29,245 nt of DNA from Sphacelaria rigidula (GCA_964200075.2 CAXNAA020000085.1:1-29245); one strand, 5' to 3'; counted from the stretch's first letter, positions 9,120 through 24,100 are shown. A program made the numbers and translations. The notes: generated by a model from the sequence alone, not told the origin.

Positions 9120-12100
9120 CTGTCAGGAGTCAAGTCAATTCCAACCAAGAAATGACACACCCAAAAAGGGCAAACGACACGTTTCGTCAATGTCGATTTT
9201 GATACGTCATGAATTTCTCCGGGTCGTGCACAAGGCGAATGGTGGGGGAGGTTGCCATAGCTATTATTGCAACCGATCTCGACTCGTCACGTATGAGGAG
9301 TCCAGATTGTCTACCGGAGATTTCCTGCCGTGATTTGGATTCCGGACCTGCCCGTTGGGCAACGTTTTTCGGAACAAAACGAGGACAAACCCTCACTTTC
9401 ATACAACGTCCCATGGGGAAAATCTTCACCTGTTCCTCCTTCCGACTTTTCCCCGGTGGTGCGGTGCCTTTCCCAGCAGCCTCTCGGAGTGTTACCGTTC
9501 GGTTAAGGACCAACACCTCTGGTGTCGTGTCCTGGTCCACCACGAAGAACCCAATACGCTCCAGCTGCATGTCAGCCGAAACACCCATGTTCACATGAAA
9601 TACGCGGGAGGAAATGGTTGATCGTCACGCTTCATTGATTTCCGACGGAGCCAGCCGTGGTCATTTCGCATATCAAAGACGTACTCAAAACCGAACCGAG
9701 CTGGACCGCTGTCTGAAGGTCACCAGAGTAGAAATCAAAGAAGAAGATAAAAATATTCTCGAGGAACGGGGCGACATCGTAACGCAGGCAGATGAACACT
9801 GAGAAGTGAGTTTGATGCACGAATACAATGAAACGAGAATACAAGGGGGGCACATGTCACCGCAAAAAAACGGTACTACCGATATATCACATAGAGGTGG
9901 ATCCACAGCGATCTTCCCTTCTGCGGGCTCCACACACCCCGTCACCACAAAAGCAAGTCACTAGTGTGGTACACCCACGGTTTGTAGCACAGCTTACATC
10001 TCACCTGCAACGGCGTTCCAGGACGACATTCCTTCACCAGCACCGAAGGGTCCACAAGGGCATCGCCCATCACAACCTCCGATTCTGGGTTGAGCTGGCA
10101 TGCGAAAAGAGGTACGAATAAAGAAATATCTCATGTCACCAAGAAAAAAATGAAGCTGGACGTCGTGTTGAAGCACGGAAGTAATAGTCAGACACTCGGG
10201 AGAAAAAAAAACTTGGGCGTATCTGCTTCTAAATGAATGCCCATCGCGGTCGTCCAAGGATTCAGTTCCGCAACTCAGTTTTGCAAGTGACCGGAGGAAG
10301 GGGTGACGCTGGCCAAGACTTTGGTGCAATCTCATCCTTGATGATACCCATGGACAAACGGGACAAACGCAACGAGGGGGAATGGATAACAACGCCGTAC
10401 TGTACTTTACAGCCCAGCACTGCTGTACTGTGCGTTTATAGAACAACCCGCAGGGCCATCCATGTTGCATCGTCACACTTTGTACACCCCAAGCGTCCGC
10501 AACGACAACCAGACGTCGATCAGAAAGTCTCCATCAAAAGTAGTGTCGTAATCCACCTCATCTCAGGAAGCGAACAGTGCTCACGTGGTATAATTGCAAC
10601 ACGAAGCCTCCACGACAGGTTATGAGGAACAGTCTCACTTTCATCCCGATATGGGCATATACCACAGCGACGAACACGAGACCATCGAAAAACAGACGTT
10701 CAAGCAAAAAACGACATCCTGATGAACCGCTCCTCCGAGACCATCTCACCTGCGCTTCCCATCGATCATCAGGAGAATCCACGGTGAAGAGGTGATTGTA
10801 CAGCCGCACCTCCGTGCGCACAGCACCCTCGCCGGGTACCCACGAAATCGTTCCCTTCGGCTTCGATTGTTTCGTGCCCTCTGGCTCTGCACCCCCATTT
10901 TCAGGAGCTGCGTCGGCGGCTGCGGCCCTCTGCCCCAACGTACACTTGAGCTCGATTGGTGGAGCATTAGCGCCGCCTTTTCCGTTGACGACGTCATCGC
11001 AGCGCATGGTCGCGTTGCAGTACTTCAATCCCACAATCTATTTTTCGTTAATCAAGTGTCATGCAGCAAGAACAGGAACGTTAATTTCAGGCAAGACAGA
11101 GCGAATCGCGGGCATGGGATGATCGGGTGCGGGGAAGGAAAAACCGAGATTGGGCGATTGCACACTTGTGTGACCCCTCAATGACCGGTGAATCTGCAAA
11201 ACTTGCTCAAGGAAGGTTTTCAAACGATTCATCTTCGAACCTGGTGTAGGGTCATCATGTCTCTCCACTCCTCGAGACTGTCACGATGGAACAATCCAAT
11301 CGTCGTGTTCCCTCTCTCCGTGTTCATTGCCCTCTGGCCAATAAGCCAAAGTTGTACGTTACAGGCAACACATCAAACACGACACGAAACCTGAAAAAAA
11401 GCCAGCATCGTAAAAACGCAGCTACAGTAAAACACCCTCCGTAACACACGCCACACGACATCCGACACAACAAACACCAAGAACAAAGTAAAAAACATTG
11501 CGGCTCCGCTGGTGCGCACTCCGTGTTACATCACATCATCCGACCAACCTTGCCCGGCGCCAGGCCGAAGTAATCGGGGGAGTCTTTTCGTCGGAAATCC
11601 GACACATCGATGAAGATCGTCGGGGTAAGGGTTATCTTGTGAGACCCACGCTCGGGGTCAAATGGTACGTCCAACACATCGAACTCCTGGCTGTCGAAGA
11701 CGTTAGTCAGCGTCACCTGCCCTTGAAAGACAGAGCGACGGGAATATAATTCGGAGGGGGTGGAGGTTGGGAATATGATAGTCGCACATGATCTAGTCGG
11801 TGTGTGGAGCAGCAACGAAGCAAAAACAAGTGCGGTTTCCCCTCCATTCCCCCCCGTCCCGACTCTCAGATCTCCCGTAACGCTAAAACAAGACATGTGA
11901 AAGCGGGGTCCAAGGAGTCAGAACACAACCCTCGCGCTACTTCCCGCGTGCTCGAAGTCAACCCTTCGATAGTAGTTCACGTGCTGAATCGGATTCAATT
12001 TCACTCGAATAAAAAGCATCCGTGATGCAAATGGATCACCCGCATCGCGGTTTACGTAAGGGTTGAGCGCTGTTGGGAGCCCAAATGGGTCATACCATGA

Positions 12101-15100
12101 TCTATATCAGTACATTGAATAGGAGTGAGGTTCACCTCAGACTGTTCCTGTTTTGTTTTTATAAGACTCATGGGCTTGGTGGGTCTTGCAATTTTCAGCA
12201 CTGATTGATACCCATCGGTTCGGCGGTGGGCAAGAACACCTACTTTTAGTCGCATCAACAACGATCAACTACTGCCCGTATGGGGACTTTCTTCGATTCT
12301 CAAGGAACTTCACGGAAACACATTTATACGACATACTGAAACACGTACATCAGTTATTATACTAATAATAGAGGCGAGGGATCGACCACGATCGCCAGTC
12401 TTGTTTCAGCGCCATGTACAAAGTTTTCGAAGCTCAACAATGCGACATGTTGGAAATACCCGAGACGCACCTTGATCGGGGTCAACACCCCCATTACCCT
12501 CCGAGAAGTGATATTCATCCCCGCCCTCGCCCAGTGCTCCAGCTTTTCCACCTCGATAATGTTGTCGTTCCTGCGGCCCATTTGTGTTGAAGAGGCCGGG
12601 ATTTTCCCCATGAAGAGGGGACCGATCAAGGTATAACGCACCGCGAACATCGTGCATTCACAATCTTGTTTCTCGTTGTTCCAAGATGAAACTGACGAAA
12701 AATATCTCCTCAGCGGAAAATCAGGACTCGATAATAACCCTGGGCATATATTCAGCCAAATCCTCGAAGGTAAAAGAGGAGGCACTAAATTTATTAGGCC
12801 TAGAGAAAAAGTTGGCCATCACCAGAACTCTCGAAGGTATCCCAGAACCGTCTCAAAAGTAAAGCAGGTTGTTCCGCGGGAACAAACTTCACCTAGCCCT
12901 CTCGGGGGCGTAATACGAAGAAGCTCACGTAAGCATACTCGAGAATTTCATTGTTTGCCTAAAGGGGCGGAATTACAAATGAAAAGACGAAACAAAAATA
13001 TATATATATTAAGAGATGCCGTGGGCCTCACCGCGTGACTCCAATATCCGCGCAAAATTTGTTGAGAATATCAGCCGTGTAACCTCGTCGCCGGAGCCCC
13101 TTAATCGTGGGCATGCGGGGATCATCCCACCCTCGTACCTTGACCGTCTTCACAAGCTTGAGCAACTTTCGTTTCGACAACACCTGCTCCGCATCGCACA
13201 TCAACATAAGCGAACATACACGTACAGATCCGACTGTGATTATTTGACCCGACGGAGCGTTTCTCGCCAATGTTTTGAGCCCATTTCCTGGCCGCGATTC
13301 GATCCGTACAAGTTAGTATATGCCAAGGAGAATGGATCCAGCGTGGAAAAAAAAAAGCCACGAAAAAAAAGTAGTGCTGATTGTACAGGACACACGAGGG
13401 TGTATCGGATTGAAAGGATGACGGACCTTTTGTAGTTCGCAACGCTGTGTTCTGCTGGGGGTATACCCGAGAGTACACACCTGGAAACACACACATACCC
13501 AGGGAGTGCGGAACTTCCAGCTGGGATACTCAACCGTCGCGAAGTGTGTACGGGACACTCCGGTATCGTTCGGCAGAGTATCGAGCCCTGTTGCGGACAG
13601 TCCGGTGAAGGTTGGAATGGCTTTTACCGACATGGTACCCTCGTATCAGGCTGTCTTTGCACATCATTTCAGGATTCAATAAGTGCGGTAGAAAACGAAT
13701 TTCACGGGTCTGATAGCTTATGATATCACCGTTTTCAAAATAGATCGCGTTAGGTGAGATCACGATTGATAAGATTGATGCTATACTTCCCCATCACACT
13801 TTCTCGATTTCAAATATTACGGGCCAAGACACGTCCTCAGCCGACAGACCCCACTCACCTCACTCTCGGCAATTTGCACTAGTGCAGAATGAAAAAAGCG
13901 GCGCCAACAGCAACAGGGACAGCGACGAAACATGTATCTTCCCGATTATGCTCACCCGCACACGGCGCTTGTACAGCGCAAGGCACGGGAAGCATCTTGA
14001 AGGCAAGACTCACAACCGAGAACCGCAGACAGACGACGCAATCCACCCGTCGGCGAATAAAATTCTGCCAAGGCTGGAAACGCCATCGATTGTTTTTGAT
14101 TCCCGTTGCGTTTGATATCGGCGCGCAACGTCCCTGGGAGGCCGCTGGGCTGCGGACCCTCCCACTCTTTCGCGCCTAGTTCAATTTTTTCGAATTCGAT
14201 CATCGCCATCATCACTTGAAAGTCGAAAAAGGCTTCGAATTATCCCTCCTCGAAGTTCCCGGACATTCTTCATGAGGGGAGGGAGTACTAATCGGGTAAA
14301 AACCTATATCATTGTACGATCGACCACACAATCCTTTTCAGACGATGCACTGAGGGGGAGGGGGGGCGTACTCATTTGTAGCTTGCCTTAGTCAGTTGAC
14401 CATTGACCACGCATCCCTTTCGAGACGGAGCACTGAGGGGGAGGAGGGCACGCTCAAAATTTCAAGTGTTTTCATGATGTACGGCGCGAGGAGTCCATGA
14501 AATTCCCGCCACGTCTCTTTAATTTCGGTGGATTTCATTTTACGACTTCGAAAACAACGTGCAAAACATCCCAGACGTTCCACACAAAGCGGACCACCAA
14601 AAAAAATGAGGAGACGAATGAAGAGATTCATATATTCGGGAATTCATACGAGACTCACCGTGCGGGTTATGTTTAGGCGGGCGAATTCGTAGACCCGTGG
14701 CCTGTAAAGGTCTAGAGCCTGGAGCAACCAGTAGTATGACTCCCGCCGAGTTTCGAATTCCAAGGTGCAGATGGAATAGTCGATATCCTCAACGCTGGTG
14801 GAGTACAGGGTCAACGGCAGTACAAGGGTCGGGGTGAGCGATTGAGTTGTCCATCGATAGGTTGCAACATGTTTGTTAACATCAGCACCACATTCATCTT
14901 GTCGGGTGGAATGTCCTGGAAACTGTCACGGAGAATATTACAAGGTTATGCAGGGTAGGGCATTCCTTTAATTAGGGTATCATGAAGAATCGGGTAGTAA
15001 TGCGATCGTACCCAAATCCACTCAACCCTTTGGTCGAGTTGGGAGATGTGATCATCATGACACAAAATCCGAGAGTGAATACCCAGGTAAATGCCATGTC

Positions 15101-18100
15101 CAACACACCCTCGTCTCCACATTTCTTTATTCGCAATAAATGCTCACCATCCCCTCACGAAACAGTCCTTTTTCATTCCCGTCGCGCGCGGTCTTCCCCA
15201 TATATTTGGGGTATGGACGACGCAACAGTCACTCGCATTATCGTCATCGCCCCCGTCACTGACCCATATTCTCCGCAATCATCACCGGATGTGGGTTTTG
15301 AAAAACAACGGAGGTAGATAAGTCTCCCGGGCAAAATACTACCAAGTTGCAACCTCTCCGACAATTTCTTTCTTTCCATGACTCACCTGTCGACAAGGCA
15401 GTGGGTGTAATCATAGGTAGGGTAGATGCACCATGTGTCTCCGACGTGGGGGTGGGAAATATAACGCACTCGGTACGCCACCTGCATTCGAATTGTGGAA
15501 GAGACGATCGGCGACATTTCCAAGACAAGGTACAGCAAACCGGTCAACACTTCTCTTCCTTTCTGGGTTCGGTCGGCGTGCATGATCCCTGTCAAACCCT
15601 CCGAGAAGCCAGTGCCATTTGCTTCTCCTGTTTTGCGATATTATTCCGACGTACACAGACCGAAGAAAATGCCGATCATACAAAATAAAAAGTCAAAACT
15701 GGACTTCTTTTCCCCCACACTTGAAGCCCCCTTCCTGTCTCGGGACGAGTCCGTGGTCTCAAGGGATCAACCCATCTCTCCCCCCGTACGTGCCTTTTTT
15801 TTTATTTCGCGGATTGGGTAAGCACTGGCGCACCGCGTCAACTCACATCACACAACCCCAGTCAACTACTTTGTCAACTCACGTTTTCATGCCTTCCACG
15901 GCGGAGATCATGCGTCACGGAGAAAGAACCCAACGTGTCAGAAATCGAATCCCCGTTCTCTCCACCCTCGAGGCGAAAGTCGGACCATTGCACTACCGGG
16001 GCGCGGCGGCGGGGTTCTCGAAGTTAATGAACGCTTTGATTCACACTAAGGTGTGTACCGAAAAGACAATGATGATGCGGAAAAACGTACTTGACGGTTT
16101 TCACCTCACCTGATCCCACATGTTGGGGTTGGGAGACGTCATGTCCATTTTCAGGCGAAGCGTAGCTTCGCCCTCCGCAACCCTCCCTGTTCGCATTTTC
16201 TCGAAGCATTCTAAACTTTCCTGGACAAATGGCCGACAACATCAGAGGCACGTTCCGTCACGGGCCGGAGCGACGACGTTGGAGGGGCGCTTTGTCCCAC
16301 GTCGATCAGTGACATCATGTAGAACGAAGAACATGGCAATTGTAGGAAAATATTTCTACGCACAGTATGATATCTTTGGTGTATAGCCCTCCTCGATGAT
16401 GTCATCCGGTGTCCAGGGTGTTGACAAAAATTCATGGATTTGATGCATGACTGTCGCGCATGAGCTGATTTTCTTCAAATCCTGCCGGACCAAAGAAACA
16501 TCGTACCCAAGAAATGCGTACCGTTTTTGGAAGAGACCGCCCTACATTAAAATGTCATCTTTTGCGACCGCCGTCTCGGCTCGTTCTCGGTCGATGCGAC
16601 GAAATTGAGCGAGAAGGGAAAAACGAGGCGCCGAAAAACTCGCCGGGTAAGCTCAGGTCAAGTTTCTGCTGTATTGAGGCTCACGAGGAAATCTCCATAC
16701 ATTCATTTGTCCTCATTGCTCATCCCACGAAACCGTTTTCACCTCTCGTCGATCCAAGGGCATCTCTGATCAACGACAGAAGAGGCGGATTTCGACACCT
16801 TGAAACGTCTCCCGCAATGAACACAAGGCTACACCAACACTTTCTCGTATTCAGGGGTGAAAGTTCAAGTCTACGCTCGCAAGGGATCATCACGGCTGAA
16901 CAAATGTATCCACACCACACTCGGGACAACACATGGTCGAAAATGGCCCAAAGAAGACCAATAATTGCAATGGCATTTTTTTTTCGCGTTATATTTAGCG
17001 TTTTGTGCAGCTTTCGAGCATGGATTGTCAAGGGTATCCACGAACCCGAAAGGAGTGCATGGCACTTGTACGTCCAAACTTCCGCGCCATATCGTGCAGA
17101 AAGACCGTTGGAAAAAGATGATGGAGGAAGACACTTTTCCGCAACTCAACATTTAGCAACATTTTCGTGAGATTCAGAGTAGAGCGCTGATTGACAGTGG
17201 CCATGATCGGCCGCTTCAACTCAACCATTTTTTTTTCACTCTGTGCATTTCTTTGCCTCCATCGCTGGCGTGTGCTTACAGGCACACGTTGATATCCTAT
17301 CCAGCGATATCAAGGGTCTCAGTGACAAGCTACTACAAAAATCATATCGGACCTAGTAGACTGGGATCTCGGAACTGAAACATTTCAGTTAGTAGTTGAC
17401 CCCCTTCCACTCCAACTCGTATCCTCTGCTCTCCATCCCCACGACAACACCGTAATTGTGGGCCGTTTGTACATGGCAAACTGAACGATTTGGAAGACTG
17501 CCTGTTGGGAGCTCTCGCATCGTTCCAAAAGCTCCGGGAAAGCGAACTGTATTTTGACACCTCGAAATGTCTTGGGTTACTCGTGAGGACAGACGGTTCC
17601 AGGACCCTGTACCCTTCTTGGTGGCATCAGTTTTTCGTTTGATCGCTCGTTTTTTCGGACTCTCGGTATATACAAAAATACTTCCTAGGCACAAACTTGT
17701 ATGAGACATTCCCACATATCCTCGTGAGTCCTTTTCCACGAGAAGCGGGTTCACGTCCTATTCACAACACTGTCAATACACAAATATGTTACCGGTGACA
17801 ACTGGATAGTAAGCTCAGGTCAAGTTTCTGCTGTATTGAGGATCATGGGAAAGATCTCCATACGTTAATTGTCCTCATTGCTTCATAGTCGGTCACCGTA
17901 CGAACGTGGGGAAAATGCGTCCGAGAACGAAACACCCCTGGAAAATGACCCAAACTCCATTTCCGTCTCGATGCTGGCAACGGACCGACCGATACCACTG
18001 TACCGTCGTGTACTCGTAAAGCGAACCCTACGGAACGTCATCCACATCACTTTTGTCCAACAGCTTTACGCGATAACGTGGGATGAAGGCTGTTGACCCC

Positions 18101-21100
18101 GAGGGAACGATGGAGCAAGTGCTGGGGGGGGGGAGGGGCTCATGCTGGAGTTGAAGGAAATCGTCGGCGTAGTCTCTCAGGTGCTTGGATACATCACGAG
18201 AAAAAACTGAAATCTCGTTTTGTCCAGGCAGCAAAACTCGCGACGTGTTGACAACTTCACAAAGGATAGTCAGACAAAAACGTCCATAAGGATCGGTGAG
18301 TATAGCGTTTTAGAAAGCTCAGGTCAAGTTTCTGCTGTATTGAGGATCACGGTGATTCTCCATACGTTCTATTTCCTCCTCGCCTTCCTGGCCCAAAAAA
18401 TCACTGAGCGCTGAATGATGGGTTCAAAACGTATACCCTACCCCCTCGAATGACTATGCTGCTCACCAACAGCAACATTTTTAGTACATTGCGGCAATTC
18501 ACCTTCACATCACACTCGGTGTTTTTTTTGCGAAACGAATCCGTCGAACTGTAATGCTACGATGAAAAGGAGGGTTAGAGTGTCGGGGCCGGTTCTTCAC
18601 GAAAACATTACACGAAATCATCGTCGGTTGTTCGAACGTGTTTTTTTTTCCCGACAAACGCTCGTCTATATTGCTTCACCTGTTCCTACCCCGATACAGG
18701 CAAACCGCGAGGGCCTCAGGTAATACGAGCTTTTTTTTCGGTGAAATACGTTCCCATTCCGTCCCCTCACCATCATTTCGCATGACTCTCGAGGTAAACT
18801 AGCCACGGCTCAAGTCGAGACTCGATGGACTCTATCGTCACCCTCGACTCATCCGACGACAACCAACTTGAACTGTGAAACGAGAAACACGTGTCCCCAC
18901 ATTCGACCCCGGAACCTTTTTGACCACAGCTTGGTGTGCAGCCACACTGAAAATACAACACGACGGTATATCGGCGACATCCTGTGTACCTGTGCCGTGT
19001 GTTTTTACCTCCACAGGTCTGTTCCTCCACGGACTGCACGGGTCTCCCGCGTTCGCGTTCGGATCGGCTGCATTCTGCTTCGCTATTTCTCGACATCGAG
19101 ATATGTCGTCCTTGGTCTGATGACAGACGTACGCCTTTCCAGCCTGCGACAGGGGCGAAATGAGTGCAACGAATGATATGAGCACATGGATACGTACATA
19201 CATCAATCAAGGTTTCGGAAGATCGGGACCGTGAACGGAAGTACTTTTATATATCACAGACTATAAAAGAGGGGAGAACGCATGTCTCAACTCGAGTTAT
19301 GCCCACCGCCCCAAATGTGGACTACACCCGACGATATAAAAGAACACGGTACATTATGCAACATGATCGAAATATCTGCATCACCATGACGGGTAGTTTT
19401 CGACAGGAAGAAATCGTCGTGGTCACCCTTGCTCCGGTGAACCTATTTCACGTGGGGTCCGACAATTTCACATATCCCCAGTAGCAGGAGCTCGGGCGGC
19501 GATTGGTCAATCACGGTCCGGACAGAATTGTGCATCAAGACGGAAGGTCTCGCCAACATCCATGTTCACCGATGACATCCCATCCAACGGGCAACGATTT
19601 GCCACGACTTGAACGACTCCGAAACGTCGGGAAGTGTCCTTTCGAGTACTTCACAGAAATTTCAGCGTGGACAAAACGCGGTTGAAAAGAGACACTACGA
19701 GAGGCGCGAGAAAAACCGAGCCGCACGCAGCCTCAGACCGATCTGAGATTAGACGACAACACCAACATAGGCTGCGCGTTTTTCTTGTCACTGGTGTCAC
19801 TCCGGCTCATCAATACAATCAACATCTGACCCGATTGTTCAGGGACCCGACTGATTTTGCGCAGCGCAGGGTACACTTGTTCATATTGCTCACATATTCT
19901 TCTCGTTTTCATGTTTGAAGGAAACGACACGCACTTGCCCTGTGGGTCATGGTGCGGTAGGGGTTGAAAAGTGGACCCAGATGTTTCCACGTTCAGGGGC
20001 TCAAGTTCTAAGCTGCACATGAGTAATACGAGTCGGAACATTCGCCTCCTTCAACTCCATTGGGTCTTCGAATTTCCGACGTGCTCCAACATTTCATTCG
20101 TCATATTCGGAAATATGTAGCGCTTCTCAGAAAGTGCACCCAAAGCAATATTCGTGCACTACCGTAGCATCACCCTCGAGTAGATCGTCTCACTCCTCAT
20201 TGCTGCACTGTCGTGAAAAAACCTATTCACGCAACGGATTTTCTTCCTCACCGATCCCAGATATCATCGCACGGGCATCCACCACAATGTTGAACGAGAA
20301 GCTAGGTTGATGGGATGTTTCAAACGCATAAGAGACCAGGGGCTGTCATCTCAATTCTGATTGCCTTCTTTTCTCACGGGTGCTTCAACTCGAATAACCG
20401 ACCCGTGTCTCCCCCGACGCGTGGCAGACAAGTCGGTACCGCGGGTGGGTCAGCACCTCCGCAATGAGCTGACCACCATCTGACAAATGCTGGTTACATC
20501 CTCGTTTCCGAGGACATCAGAAACTCATGAGGATGACGTCAAACGGGAGCATCTGGCGGGAAATTAACCCGCGTGTGTACATATATATTTTGTATATATA
20601 TATATCGCCTTATTGATTTTCGCTGTCGATTTTCGTGGATGCTTCATGAGCTGCGGGGTTCACTGATCGAATGCTCCACAGCGTGCTCCGAAACACTACC
20701 GGAAACAGGACAAAACTTCATGGTACGATAGTGTACGTTAGTGTCGTCGAGAGTGCGAGGGGACATTGAAGAACAACGTAATATGATTTGATTGGCCGGC
20801 AGTCAAATCCTTCTTGATCCATTAGGGATCCAGCCCTAGTCACATGATGAATGATACACGCCTCACCTTGATGAGCTTCACGGCCATCTCGTACAAGGTA
20901 CCGAAGCGTTCGGAAGAGTAAGTGGTCGCAGCAGGCTTCCATCCCATCCACTCCACGTCGTCACGGATAGACTGAAAAAAAAATGAGACCAACCAACGTG
21001 GACACGAAAAACGAGCTTTTGCAGCGCATCCTCGATAAGCTGTGATCAGTTCCATACCACAGCTGACGAAAAAATGGCGCGGAACACAGCAGTCATATTC

Positions 21101-24100
21101 CGGTGTATACATGAAGTTTGAGAGCAAGATGCAGAACGGTCTTCGTTCCGACGTCATCTCAATCAGCGGGAATTCAGCCGTCAAGGCCTTTGCCAATATG
21201 CAACAGGCGCGACCACTTTTCCGACAAAAGCGTCTCCACAATGGGGCGGGATATGTATGGCGATTGACTTGCGAAATTCCGAACGGGTGCTATCCAGAAA
21301 TCAAAGCTCATCCTCGCCCAGGGAGCAAAACATTCATGAGTACGAGATCCTGGTAAGGTCAAAACAATACTCACCACGAAGAAAAGAATACCAACCCGAA
21401 CAACAGGCAACATAGCCAAAAAAATATTATGCGTACCGCATGGAGTATCATGTGTATACAGCGATGGATACATAACAGTCCAAATGTTTACAGTGCAATA
21501 CATTTGATACAAGGTAATCCATCGTCATCATCCATGGTGTGCATGAGATGGTCATGATCCAGGGTGTCATCAAATGGTTGGGCTGAGTATAGGCTCCATC
21601 GGAAATTAAAACATATCAAGTCCTCACGGGGGTAGGCGAGGAGGGGCGTGGAAAAACTCCATGTTATTCCCCTCCTGTGATGCCTAAAAAATGGGCTCGA
21701 GGGTTTTCGTCACGCGGAGATCTCCTCAATCCTACCTCGTTGAACAACGCCACATAGCAACAGGAAAACATCCCGTTGTATCGTCAAGGGCCAAGACGGG
21801 ATGATCACGGTACCATCCGTCAAAATGAGTCGAGCGGAAACGAACAATTCGTAGTCCGGTGGTCATATGAAAAGCCATGGCTCATGCTATTTTCAGACAT
21901 GTTGGCATGTCTCTTTCGCGAAAAGGGAGTTTCCATGTAGGGGGCATGGACGGGAGTAGGGCGATGGTTGCAGGGGAGTTGTTGGACTGACCCCCCAAAA
22001 AACGGCGGTGAATTTTTTTTCCTATATTTTCTCCATCGGTAATTAAAACAAGTCCTCAAATCGAGCGAGACGGGGAAACGGAAAAACTCCGCTGGATTCT
22101 CCGCCTCATGTCGCTCGTGATTGTTGGCTCGAAGTTTTTCGTCACGCAGAGATCTGGCAAAGTATACACTTCAACATATCATCAATGACCATGACCACGG
22201 CGCAAATGATCATGACCGACGGCAGCTGCTTCCAGCGGGAAGCCCGTCAAGACATTGGACAAAAAAAACGGAATGCACTCGTAACCGCATGTTGATACGA
22301 AATGCAACACATGCCAGGTGCACAACTCACATCTATATACTCCCTGCTTTCTGCCTCGGGGTTGGTGTCATCTGTACGGCACAGACAGTATAGGCAAAAC
22401 AGAGGAAAAAGGCAAGGACATGCCCGGCAACATCAGGTGAGTCAAGAACACATCTGCACATCGTTTTCGGTGCAACCAAGCGGTCGAAGGCCTTGGTGTG
22501 CTGATTCCTCTGACGGCGTCATTTCTACTCCTGGAACAACTGACAAGCAAAGCTTTTTCATTTGTGAGCTTTCGTTCGTACGTGGGGTCTGCGTTGCGAA
22601 TTTCATGATCGACACAATGAGGGCAGGTAAACCGTTTCTTTCTTCACCAGTCTACTGCGTTTTCTCCTCACTTTTTCAGCAAGTGTTCCACCTCCATTTC
22701 GTCTTGGGTACGTGTACCGTGTGGATCATGACCACGGCTAGATCCCTGGGAAATCGGTTCAACTGCAAAAGTCACCCCGAGCAATAAATCACTGAAAAAG
22801 TGTACCGCCTACGGTATCGACCATCACGTCACAGTTCTCACGCTGTACGCACAACTGACGATCGTCTTCGCGAAAATAATTACTTTGGTGAAAATGTACT
22901 GCCTACCGTATCGACTTTTGCCTCGTAGTTCTCACTCTTTACGCACTATCGACCATCGCCTCGATCACATGACAAATTCAATCTCATGTTAGGGATGTGC
23001 AGACAAACGATCCTTCCCTCACCATAGCGGAATATCGTCTCTCGTTTGTCTTCCGAGACCCCCTCTTTCTCGAACGCCAGGTGAAAGTTCATATGCATCG
23101 ACTTGGCGTGCCCGATATGCAGGTAGCCATTCGGCTCCGGTGGAAATCTTGTCCGAATCTGTCATCATCCAGTACATTCACGACGGTGGGAGACGAATGG
23201 ATGAAAGCTGGTGTTTTAGTCCTCGAAGATGTCCCGAACACATCTTCCCCGGTCCTGCGCCAAAATAAAAAACACGAGAACAATCCAAAATGCCCACACC
23301 GTCTTCTTAAATGCCCGCACTCGATCAAGGTACACAGAATCAGTGGCCTTCGAACAGACTCTCTCCTCGACTCATTGACAGTGGTTAAGTCAGCCGCGTA
23401 AAACTCAGTGCACCACGCGGGCACAGCAGTCTGTATGTACACCGAAAACCGCTCCTTTCGGACACCGGGCGATTTCAACATGGAAAGTACGGCAGTATCG
23501 TCGATGTGTCCTTGAACGACCGTCTTACGCCAAGGTTCTTTTCACTGTGGCTGACAACAGGTCTGAACGCTTCTGCTCGAACTCGCTCGACTGGTGTAGG
23601 TCCAATCCTCCCGCACGCAAAGTGCGCCTTGGCATCGACTCTTGCCTGCGCACGCTGCGCTTCGGAAACGATCGTTGCCGGCGCCCCCGGCAAGGGGGCA
23701 ACGTCCTTGCAGACTGTACCGTAAGCCACGCTCAAGGACGGCCGACAGTTTGGTGGACCCGGGGCTGGGTACTGTATTACATACGGATATTCTTTTCAAT
23801 ATACCGATTTAGAGAATGGTCGGTAACTGTTGTCACGTTGATTTTTTGGTGGTCTTCTCACTTCTCCTTTGCCAAGGTTCTGGGGAGTACTTGACGATCT
23901 CAGCAGATAATTTTGAGTGTTCGAATTTAGGATATTTTAAATGTTGAGGCCAACTTTTAAAAGAGCCGTTCGAAATTCCTGTCGAAAACTGCTGTTAGGG
24001 CCTCCCTCCATCGATTCACGCCCGAAAAGAGGGCTACACGGATGTTGACGCCTTGGAATGATTTGCTCTTCTCGTTGAGTCCGTTTTAGGGCAACTCTGC

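Larger units (their letters stand above)
12571..16109 (-). other. QARS: QARS introns 6, 7 and 9
   Basis: Introns at 15482-16109 (628 nt), 14795-15386 (592) and 12571-13031 (461) have GTGAG donors and CAG acceptors and show no embedded exon or clear repeat. Confidence 0.75.

Noticed and set aside
9187-9594. Reading QARS exon 14 onward as one unspliced 135-codon protein
   Set aside because: After KSRKEEQ the frame loses GlnRS character at a CAG|GTGAAG donor. Splicing to 9119 restores a known tail in phase 0.
9209-9598. Plus-strand 129-codon open frame
   Set aside because: It is antisense to QARS exon 14 and the adjoining intron, whose minus-strand frame has clear GlnRS motifs.
16514-17170. 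A 218-codon plus-strand open frame
   Set aside because: It lies inside QARS intron 5 on the opposite strand, includes a copy of the 75-bp repeat, and has no recognisable domain or protein-like motif.
19261-19380. TATA-like CTATAAAAGAG followed by a 35-codon open frame, as a nested gene
   Set aside because: Too short and no further support. It lies in QARS intron 4 and TATA-like words are expected by chance.
21174-21512. Minus-strand frame ending [10 protein letters not shown], resembling the HIGH motif of GlnRS
   Set aside because: The true HIGH exon is at 23023-23158 with full context. This stretch lacks the surrounding residues and lies inside intron 3.
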